Assembly: GCA_025351145.1 (NCBI GenBank)
Contig: JANXWM010000505.1
Span: forward strand, 1-9,499
DNA from: Chitinophagaceae bacterium
GTDB lineage: Bacteria; Bacteroidota; Bacteroidia; Chitinophagales; Chitinophagaceae
Direction of reading: 5' to 3'
DNA length: 9,499 nt
Position numbers and translations under genes: made by a program. The notes under the pieces were generated by a model. It had not been told where the DNA came from, searched no databases, and worked only from the letters and a program-made list of their open reading frames with translations. Below, in pieces: positions 1 to 4,490 of the stretch (position 1 is the stretch's first letter; every line of letters starts with the position of its first letter).

Positions 1-160
1 CATTAAACAACCGAAAGGAATGATTGAACTGTTTATCCAAACAATTTGGTAAGCGTAAGTTTACTGATTGGTCGAGGCATCTTGAAGAGCCGTATGAATC
101 GAGAGGTTCACGTACGGTTCTGTGAGGAGCGGGGGGCGAAATTCCCCTTGCTTACTCGAC
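1..160 (+). mobile_element. Group II intron, 3' end only (partial at left edge)
   Basis: This is the downstream end of a self-splicing, retromobile group II intron. A 34-nt domain V (87-120) and a domain VI (124-157) are followed by the probable 3' splice site after C160, with the intron ending in GAC (AY rule). The intron body and nearly all of any reverse-transcriptase gene lie left of the window. A 16-codon open stretch ending at a TAA (50-52) could be the tail of the intron-encoded protein, but it is too short to identify. The 3' flank begins TGTAAGCAGT followed by a T-run. The intron is in the gap 3' of the minus-strand lipoprotein gene and antisense to it, so it does not interrupt a visible gene. 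The identity of the 3' end is well supported by structure; the class and the completeness of the element cannot be judged from here. Confidence 0.88.
87..157 (+). ncRNA. Group II intron domains V and VI (catalytic RNA core and branch-point helix)
   Basis: Domain V is 34 nt: GAGCCGTATG pairs with CGTACGGTTC, an inner AATC/GGTT helix is capped by a GAGA (GNRA-type) tetraloop, and the AGC catalytic triad is present at 88-90. Domain VI follows after three nucleotides: GAG (124-126) pairs with CTC (155-157), GAGC (127-130) pairs with GCTT (150-153), and the two helices are separated by an unpaired A154. The apical part is a G-run pairing with CCCC (144-147) over a GCGAAATT-type loop. A154 is the seventh base from the proposed 3' end, the usual place for the lariat branch point. 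The catalytic end therefore looks intact. Confidence 0.9.
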
Positions 161-197
161 TGTAAGCAGTTTTTTTAATGCTTAATATAAAAATTAT

Positions 198-692
198 TTA
201 AAGTTTCGTTCGAAATTTGCCGTTAGTTATTATTACAAAATTACCATTTATGTCATAGGCTCTTCCCAAAAACGAACCTTCAATAATTTTAGATTGATAG
301 TCGAAGTTATTTATAGTTACTTTAATGTCATTGAAGCAGCAGTTTGTACCTGATGCAAATGGTGTTTTAACTCCGCTAGGACTTCCTTGGGTATATATAA
401 ACCCAACTGTATCGCTGGCTATGTTTGAAAGATCAGCATTTAACCTCACAGGACTAAACTCTACTCCAAAATTTAATAAAGTGTCTTTGGTCCCGTTTTG
501 AGGCCCATAAAAAGAAAAGCCACTATTGTCATAACGCAAACTTGTAGAAATTATAGACCCTTCGTATTTTTTTCCATTAGCAACAAACTCCCACCCCAGT
601 GGTTTACAGTTTTCACAGCTATATTCTTTCTTACATGAGTAAATAACCAGAAAAGTCAAGCTACTTAAACAAAACAATAATACTTGTTTCAC
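198..692 (-). CDS. Putative small surface/periplasmic lipoprotein, possibly DUF6252-like
   Basis: This 164-aa protein starts with a short basic end (MKQ), a hydrophobic stretch and a lipobox-like VIYSC, with Cys20 as the expected lipidated residue, so it should be exported and membrane-anchored. A second CxxC-like pair (C26, C29) and a CC pair later in the chain are visible. The mature part is rich in beta-strand patterns, Asn, Ser and Gly. Its C-terminal half has the pattern I-T-x-F-x(4)-K-I-I-x-G-S-F followed by a final ITNGKF, which resembles small Bacteroidota lipoproteins of the DUF6252 type; that match is from memory and moderate. No enzymatic motif is seen. A promoter-like TATATTTG lies about 53-60 nt upstream of the start. 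There is no obvious partner gene; the DUF4177-like gene upstream on the same strand is 340 nt away. Confidence 0.75.
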   Translation of the reverse strand: MKQVLLFCLSSLTFLVIYSCKKEYSCENCKPLGWEFVANGKKYEGSIISTSLRYDNSGFSFYGPQNGTKDTLLNFGVEFSPVRLNADLSNIASDTVGFIYTQGSPSGVKTPFASGTNCCFNDIKVTINNFDYQSKIIEGSFLGRAYDINGNFVIITNGKFRTKL

Positions 693-744
693 TTCAATTT
701 TGTTTTAAATATTTACACGATGTCGACCAAAATTGCTTACAACA

Positions 745-752
745 CAAATATA
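745..752 (-). promoter_or_regulatory. Candidate Bacteroidota -7 promoter element for the lipoprotein gene
   Basis: Read on the minus strand this is TATATTTG, a full match to the Bacteroidota -7 consensus TAnnTTTG, placed to give a leader of roughly 45 nt before the ATG at 692. No good TTTG -33 element is seen at the usual distance upstream, so the call rests on one box. Confidence 0.4.
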
Positions 753-819
753 AGCGACATTATTCTCATTTCATAATTCTCTAACTGCTTCATAAACAAT
801 AAACTTCAATTCGCTTTTT

Positions 820-1015
820 TATATTGTTAGTGTCGCCAATACATGTTTAACCTCTTGGCGTAAATGCCGCCATGAAGACGGAACTGTGAACCGAGCGTGG
901 CAAGTAAAGCTTCATAGCAGTACCATAGCTGGCTACCAAAAACTATCCCTTTCCTGCATCGGGTTTTGATTGAAACATGGTCCAGGGAGAATCTTATCGG
1001 CAAAATATAGATTTC
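820..1015. other. Gene-free block of distinct composition, possible repeat or cassette remnant
   Basis: This stretch lies between the lipoprotein promoter and the end of the DUF4177-like gene and is visibly richer in G and C than the AT-rich flanks. It holds a CGCCAA/TTGGCG inverted repeat (834-839 and 855-860, 15-nt loop) close to one edge. A minus-strand frame is open through most of it (827-1066), but its product is Trp-, Tyr- and Cys-rich, matches no family I know and overlaps the neighbouring gene, so I do not call it a gene. The sharp change in composition suggests inserted or repeated DNA rather than a simple spacer. Function unknown. Confidence 0.35.
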
Positions 1016-1031
1016 TACGATACCACTTAAT

Positions 1032-1238
1032 TCATATTCTTCTTTTAAACAAAAGCAAAATATCAACTGTTTGACTTACTCTCGAAAATATTGATGCTTC
1101 GCTTAGACCTTCAGCTGTGATAAGTTCCCAACCTTCCGCCCCAAGACCATTTAATGTAGCCATTAATTCAGTTTGAAATCCTTCCTTTTTTAAATGTGTC
1201 ATGGAGATATCGAGAATTTTGTATTCAAATTTATCCAT
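1032..1238 (-). CDS. DUF4177-like small protein
   Basis: This 68-aa protein has the look of the DUF4177 family: an N-terminal strand FEYKILDIS, a helix, the core LNGLGAEGWELITAEG, and a final strand ILLLFKRRI. Family members are about 50-80 aa, so it appears complete. There is no signal peptide or membrane segment, so it should be cytoplasmic. The family's molecular function is not established. The start at 1238 puts the conserved FEYK strand right after the initiator; the leader is AT-rich without a Shine-Dalgarno motif, as is normal in Bacteroidota. It lies downstream of gntR on the same strand, but a 208-nt gap with a terminator-like hairpin separates them, so it is probably transcribed on its own. 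Confidence 0.75.
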   Translation of the reverse strand: MDKFEYKILDISMTHLKKEGFQTELMATLNGLGAEGWELITAEGLSEASIFSRVSQTVDILLLFKRRI

Positions 1239-1315
1239 CTTTATTTTTTTATTACGGAAACTATATTTAAAATGATATTTTGATTTGCAGTAGAGAATCT
1301 TTCCGCCAATTCAAA

Positions 1316-1351
1316 AATATGCGAAAGCTTGCAATAAAACTTTCGCATATT
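1316..1351 (-). terminator. Perfect 12-bp hairpin, likely terminator of the gntR transcript
   Basis: AATATGCGAAAG (1316-1327) pairs perfectly with CTTTCGCATATT (1340-1351) around a 12-nt loop. On the minus strand the second arm runs into a short T-run (ATTTTTG), so the arrangement suits a rho-independent terminator for transcripts coming from gntR about 95 nt upstream. The T-run is short, and the hairpin directly abuts a copy of the dispersed repeat, so it could instead be part of that element. Confidence 0.5.
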
Positions 1352-1373
1352 CATTCCGCAATCGACCCTTCGC

Positions 1374-1449
1374 TAAAAGCTCATTCCCAATCCAACCGTA
1401 CAAGAGTGCGACGCAAGGAACGATCAGATAAGTGCTATTGCCCGGCTCA
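1374..1449 (-). repeat. Dispersed intergenic repeat, copy A
   Basis: On the minus strand this copy starts TGAGCCGGGC, contains TTGCGTCGCACTCTTGTAC (1398-1416) and ends near TTGGATT...AGCTTTTA. The 19-nt core matches copy C (4231-4249) at 18 of 19 positions, and the right end matches copy B. Its first three bases are the TGA stop codon of gntR, so the element begins exactly where the reading frame ends. No coding sequence is seen in it. Confidence 0.7.
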
Positions 1450-2478
1450 TAAAGATTCCCTCAATGTTAAATAAAAAGGTGCGGCAACATGTGCTGTTGA
1501 TTTTTCGCGTATAAGCTGTGCGGCTTTTTCGCCCATTAAATAAAAATCTGTTGAAATAGTGGTAATGCCGTTGAGGATGATTTTTTTTAGCGGTGTTTCA
1601 TTATAAGAAATTACACCTATCTGTTTGCCCACTTCAAGTTTTGTTTCAATGATTTTTTCAATCAGCAGTACCAGGTCGTTTTCCATGAGGCTGATAAACA
1701 CATCACCTTCAGAAATTGCGGTGTTGTTAACATTGGGAACCACTTCGTAATTAAAAGCATACTGGTTACAAAAGCGGTAGAACCCTTCGAGTATTTGTTT
1801 GGGATGGTAGGTGTATTCGGGAAAAATTATTTTAATGGTTTGGTACCTGCTTAATTTTTCTACAGCCTGCTCCAGCGCATCATAAATATCTTTTTCAAAA
1901 TCTTCATAAACTGCTGCAAAGTTGCCGTTAACACCGGGTATCATCTGGTCGAGCAGTAACAGTTTTTCTTTTGGAATGGTGTTGATGACTTCATGTGCAT
2001 TCTCGCCGCCTTCTAAAAAATGCGGGATGATTACAAAGTTGGTATAGTCGTCCCTTTTATTCATCAACAGTTTTCTGAATAATGAAAAGTCGTTATTATA
2101 AATATAAAAATCAATTACTGCATCATCACCAATACTTTCAACAAATGCATCATACATTATCTTTTTATGTGTGCTTAGTTTATTAAAGAGCAGGAATATT
2201 TTTATGGGTTGCTTTATATCTGTCTTTGCAATAAAATAACCTTTGCCTGGTACTGAACCTATAACACCAAGCTTCTTTAAATGCCTGTATGCTTTCTCTG
2301 CTGTATCCCTCGAAATATCCAGCTCAAAACTAAGGTCATTAATAGAGGGCAATAAATATCCTTTCTCAATTTTTCTTTCTTCAATTGATTTTACAATAGA
2401 GTTAGAAAGCTGCATGTACTTTGGTGTTACAGCATATTCATCAATAGAAATAAGACGGTAAATATTTTCTGATGCCAT
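1447..2478 (-). CDS. GntR-HTH transcriptional regulator with periplasmic-binding-protein-like effector domain
   Basis: This 343-aa cytoplasmic regulator has an N-terminal GntR winged helix-turn-helix at about residues 18-85. The usual signature is clear: LPSINDLSFELDISRDTAEK, then Y-R-H-L-K-K-L-G-V-I and the wing GKGYFI (79-83). From about residue 91 (IKIFLLFNK) to the end it reads like a LacI/PBP type I sensor domain, with alternating strands and helices and phrases such as IGVISYNETPL and TTISTDFYLMGEKAAQLI that are typical of the second lobe. Such GntR-LacI hybrids control sugar utilization genes in Bacteroidota by binding a sugar. The length is normal and nothing appears broken. The ligand cannot be told from sequence; the adjacent galactan-type enzymes make a plant-sugar ligand reasonable. 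The stop codon coincides with the first bases of a dispersed repeat. No clear own operator was found. Confidence 0.9.
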   Translation of the reverse strand: MASENIYRLISIDEYAVTPKYMQLSNSIVKSIEERKIEKGYLLPSINDLSFELDISRDTAEKAYRHLKKLGVIGSVPGKGYFIAKTDIKQPIKIFLLFNKLSTHKKIMYDAFVESIGDDAVIDFYIYNNDFSLFRKLLMNKRDDYTNFVIIPHFLEGGENAHEVINTIPKEKLLLLDQMIPGVNGNFAAVYEDFEKDIYDALEQAVEKLSRYQTIKIIFPEYTYHPKQILEGFYRFCNQYAFNYEVVPNVNNTAISEGDVFISLMENDLVLLIEKIIETKLEVGKQIGVISYNETPLKKIILNGITTISTDFYLMGEKAAQLIREKSTAHVAAPFYLTLRESL

Positions 2479-2520
2479 GGCAAAAAAAGCGTTAGTGGAT
2501 TACAAGATAAATATTTTTTA

Positions 2521-2611
2521 TGAGCCGGTCTGAAGAAGGTGAATGAAGCTTCTGTTGCTCCCGAAGCTTCGGGAGCACCCTTGTACTGTTGGATTAATTA
2601 TTCAGCTTTTA
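2521..2611 (+). repeat. Dispersed intergenic repeat, copy B, with internal 20-bp palindrome
   Basis: This copy starts TGAGCCGGTC, reaches the shared core GCACCCTTGTACTG and ends TTGGATTAATTATTCAGC followed by TTTTA, matching both ends of copy A in the opposite orientation. Where copies A and C have GTTGCGTCGCAC-like sequence, this copy has GTTGC, then TCCCGAAGCTTCGGGAGC, then ACCC: a perfect palindrome at 2557-2576 (arms GCTCCCGAAG). It lies between the end of the Nudix regulator gene and the start of gntR and is non-coding. Confidence 0.7.
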
Positions 2612-2689
2612 CCAAAGCAAAGATGGAAGCGTAAAAGGAAAATATTTTGATTTAGTGTTTTCAATCTTTGGGCACCTTTATGCATCAGT

Positions 2690-3445
2690 TCATTTTATAA
2701 ACCGGTATAAATAAGGAGCTTTATGGCTTTTACCATTATATTGTTTTTCCAGTCTTTCCAATACGCCAAGGCTCAGTATTTTTCTCTGAAAATTAGTACG
2801 CACAAATTCCTTTTGATAAACAGCTTCATATAGTTTTTGCAATTGCCCCATTGTAAAAGTTTCACCAATTAAATTCGATCCAGCTAATTTTTCATCAAGG
2901 TCGCTCTGTAATCTTTTCAATGCTTTATTGATGATAGCATCATGGTCGTATAAAACTTTTGGAAGCCTGCTTATATCAAACCATTTAACCTCTGTAAAGA
3001 ATGCTTCTGTTACAGGGTTAACTTTCGTGTCATCAACAAGGGCATAATAGCAGACAGAAACAAAACGCTGGGCAAACCAATTACTGTGCGGTATAGTACC
3101 GATCATTTTTTGCGTTAGTTCAATGGCCACCTCTTCCTTTGAACGACTTATGCTGCCTGATGTATAGAACTGTTCAAGGTAAATATTTTCCAATGCGGTT
3201 CTTTCCTGTAGTATGCGCAAAGCTGCATCATCAAGGCTCTCTTCTTTCATGATGTATCCTCCTGGCAATATAAAATAGGGTGTATTGCCAAAGCGCAGCA
3301 GCAAGGCTTTCAATTTGTCGTTGTGAAAACCAAAAATTACAGTGTCAACTGATACACCTGCCATATAAATATCGGGTGCAGTTTCCAGGAACTGTTTTAT
3401 TCCTTTCTTTAATTCTTTGTCGCTGATAATATCTATGTTACTCAT
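2690..3445 (-). CDS. Nudix-related transcriptional regulator (NrtR/AraR-like) with degenerate Nudix box
   Basis: This 251-aa protein has an N-terminal Nudix fold (about residues 30-165) and a C-terminal winged helix (about 195-251, from FTMGQLQKLYEAVY to the terminal APYLYRFIK), the architecture of NrtR-family regulators. The Nudix box is at residues 63-85: G63, E69, R77 and E81 are kept, but the catalytic REUXEEXGU is read as RILQERTAL, losing the first and third acidic residues and the Gly. Hydrolase activity is therefore unlikely and ligand sensing more likely. In Bacteroides thetaiotaomicron an NrtR-family member, AraR, responds to L-arabinose; I infer a similar sugar-responsive role here, without proof of the ligand. 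The gene diverges from a small secreted protein gene, and a strong palindrome sits 85-107 nt upstream of its start. It shares strand with gntR, but 211 nt and a repeat separate them. Confidence 0.87.
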   Translation of the reverse strand: MSNIDIISDKELKKGIKQFLETAPDIYMAGVSVDTVIFGFHNDKLKALLLRFGNTPYFILPGGYIMKEESLDDAALRILQERTALENIYLEQFYTSGSISRSKEEVAIELTQKMIGTIPHSNWFAQRFVSVCYYALVDDTKVNPVTEAFFTEVKWFDISRLPKVLYDHDAIINKALKRLQSDLDEKLAGSNLIGETFTMGQLQKLYEAVYQKEFVRTNFQRKILSLGVLERLEKQYNGKSHKAPYLYRFIK

Positions 3446-3483
3446 TTCGAACGCAATTTATGGTTACTTCAACCTGTTTAATG

Positions 3484-3510
3484 CACTATTGGATTAATAA
3501 ATTAAGCTTT
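3484..3510 (+). repeat. Partial copy D of the dispersed repeat (right end only)
   Basis: CACTATTGGATTAATAAATT followed by AAGCTTT resembles the right end of copy B (TACTGTTGGATTAATTATTC then AGCTTTT). The left end and the CACCCTTGTAC core are absent. It is short and AT-rich, so this assignment is weaker than for copies A-C. Confidence 0.35.
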
Positions 3511-3529
3511 AAAAAATAAAATTACGCAT

Positions 3530-3552
3530 TATTGTATCAAAATGATACAATA
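3530..3552. promoter_or_regulatory. Perfect palindromic operator candidate between divergent genes
   Basis: Arms TATTGTATCA and TGATACAATA flank a 3-nt AAA spacer, giving a perfect 10-bp-arm dyad, the kind of site bound by a dimeric winged-helix regulator. It lies in the 272-nt gap between the minus-strand Nudix regulator and the plus-strand small secreted protein gene. Its outer TTG could serve as a -33 element for the promoter at 3558-3565, so bound protein would block or modulate that promoter. The adjacent Nudix regulator is the most likely binder. No second copy was seen elsewhere in the window. Confidence 0.7.
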
Positions 3553-3565
3553 GGCATTATATTTG
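3532..3565 (+). promoter_or_regulatory. Bacteroidota-type promoter driving the small secreted protein gene
   Basis: TATATTTG at 3558-3565 is a full match to the TAnnTTTG -7 element. A TTG at 3532-3534, inside the palindrome's left arm, lies 23 nt upstream, the long end of the spacing accepted for TTG/TAnnTTTG promoters. Transcription would start near 3572 and give a leader of about 145 nt. That leader shows only an AT-rich run and a short TGCAATTGCA palindrome (about 3584-3593), with no riboswitch that I recognise. Confidence 0.55.
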
Positions 3566-3717
3566 TAAAATATCTTTCGTGATTGCAATTGCAGGGCTTT
3601 AAAAAATAAGAAGATTGCTGTAAGGTCATAATTCTGCTAAGAGAAGAACAACGGACTAAAAAGCTTGCATTTAAAATCACAGAAAATAAATAAACTCAAA
3701 AATTTAAAATCAAAAAA

Positions 3718-4101
3718 ATGAAAAAAATCACTTCAATTCTCGCGGTAATTATTTGTCTGGTAGTAGCTGTAAGCGCAAACGCACAATCCAAAGCCGGGGC
3801 TGATTATTTTAAAGGTAAGTGGAGCGTATTGTTAAAAGGAACACCAAACGGAGATGCAAAAATGATCTTTCTTCTCGAAAACAAAAACGATTCAATTGCA
3901 GGCGTGGTGCAGGATACAACAGGTGCAGAGATTGCAAAAATAACCAGTGTTGAACTGAAGGATACCGAGATCACACTTTATTTTACTACACAGGGTTATG
4001 ATGTTAACCTGCTTATGACTAAGAAAGATGATGATCATACAACAGGCAGCCTGATGAGCATGTTTGATGCAGAAGGCGAACGCATTAAAGTAATTAAATA
4101 G
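3718..4101 (+). CDS. Small secreted protein of unknown function
   Basis: This 127-aa protein has a clear signal peptide (MKKITS, a hydrophobic core to about residue 19, then SANAQ with cleavage after Ala22), so the mature product is about 105 aa and likely periplasmic or secreted. No lipobox Cys is present. The mature part alternates short strands (GKWSVLLKG, AKMIFLLEN, SIAGVVQD, EITLYFTT, YDVNLLMTK, HTTGSLMS), suggesting a small beta-barrel or lipocalin-like fold that could bind a small ligand; this fold call is inference. Similar small proteins are common in Bacteroidota and are annotated as hypothetical. The start is fixed by the signal peptide; the leader is A-rich without a strong ribosome binding site. 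It is monocistronic: it has its own promoter with an overlapping palindrome and a terminator 11 nt after the stop. Confidence 0.8.
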   Translation: MKKITSILAVIICLVVAVSANAQSKAGADYFKGKWSVLLKGTPNGDAKMIFLLENKNDSIAGVVQDTTGAEIAKITSVELKDTEITLYFTTQGYDVNLLMTKKDDDHTTGSLMSMFDAEGERIKVIK

Positions 4102-4111
4102 TTGAATAATG

Positions 4112-4140
4112 GGTGGCAGTTTTGCCACCTTCTTTCTTTT
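4112..4140 (+). terminator. Rho-independent terminator of the small secreted protein gene
   Basis: GGTGGCA (4112-4118) pairs with TGCCACC (4123-4129) over a 4-nt GTTT loop, and the stem is followed by TTCTTTCTTTT. It begins 11 nt after the TAG stop. Stem, loop and T-rich tail all fit an intrinsic terminator. Confidence 0.85.
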
Positions 4141-4197
4141 GGTCAGATTAATAGCATCCCTTTTTTATAGTAGTCTCTTAGCTAAAATAAGAAATTT

Positions 4198-4256
4198 TGA
4201 ACCGGGCTAACAACATGAATAAGGCTTTCGTTGCGTCGCACCCTTGTACTGAAGAA
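4198..4256 (+). repeat. Dispersed intergenic repeat, copy C
   Basis: This copy starts TGAACCGGGC and contains TTGCGTCGCACCCTTGTAC (4231-4249), which matches the core of copy A at 18 of 19 positions in opposite orientation and shares GCACCCTTGTACTG with copy B. It lacks the TTGGATT right end of A and B; the REP-like inverted repeat begins six bases further on, which may have replaced it. Non-coding. Confidence 0.7.
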
Positions 4257-4261
4257 TTTAG

Positions 4262-4399
4262 ATCGTCATTGCGAGGAGCGAAGCAAAGAAAAGTGTGTTT
4301 GGGCGACGAAGCAATCTTTTAAATCATGGTAATATTTAAAAGATTGCTTCGCCACGATTGCTAAAAAACAAAGCCATGCATCGTGCTCGCAATGACGAT
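4262..4399. repeat. REP-like nested inverted repeat, 138 bp
   Basis: Two inverted repeats are nested. The outer arms ATCGTCATTGCGAG (4262-4275) and CTCGCAATGACGAT (4386-4399) are perfect over 14 bp. The inner arms GAAGCAATCTTTTAAA (4308-4323) and TTTAAAAGATTGCTTC (4335-4350) are perfect over 16 bp with an 11-nt loop. The GTCATTGCGAGGAGCGAAGC motif is of the kind found in dispersed palindromic repeats of many bacteria. The structure fills most of the space between copy C and the GH2 gene and may form a large cruciform or RNA hairpin. It extends past 4383, so the long in-frame extension of the GH2 frame into it is not coding. It could also attenuate or stabilise the transcript entering the enzyme cluster; that is speculation. 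Confidence 0.8.
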
Positions 4400-4490
4400 A
4401 GACGATAAGAACGTACAAGTGAGTGACACAACGATGTTGAATAAAGAACAAAAGCTTGCCAACAAAAATATTTCTTATAAAATGGAGCAC

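Noticed and set aside
2..52. C-terminus of the intron-encoded reverse transcriptase
   Set aside because: Only 16 codons are visible before the TAA, with no recognisable maturase or endonuclease motif, so it is mentioned with the intron but not called as a gene.
820..900. Possible integron attC site (GTTTAAC/GTTAGTG-like boxes around the CGCCAA dyad)
   Set aside because: The core boxes are not in the R''...R' order and one does not match the GTTRRRY/RYYYAAC consensus; no integrase is seen. The idea is not supported.
827..1066. Minus-strand open frame of 79 codons
   Set aside because: Product is rich in Trp, Tyr, Cys and His, has no family resemblance, overlaps the end of the DUF4177-like gene in another frame and coincides with the distinct-composition block. 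More likely a chance frame in non-coding or repeat DNA.
1280..1474. Plus-strand open frame of 64 codons
   Set aside because: It spans the 12-bp hairpin and repeat copy A and runs antisense into the 3' end of gntR; the product is basic and low in complexity, with no signal or family match.
4383..4490. Upstream in-frame start of the GH2 gene at 4383
   Set aside because: The added residues would be encoded partly by the REP-like repeat and would bury the signal peptide 36 residues inside the protein. The Met at 4491 gives a normal export signal.
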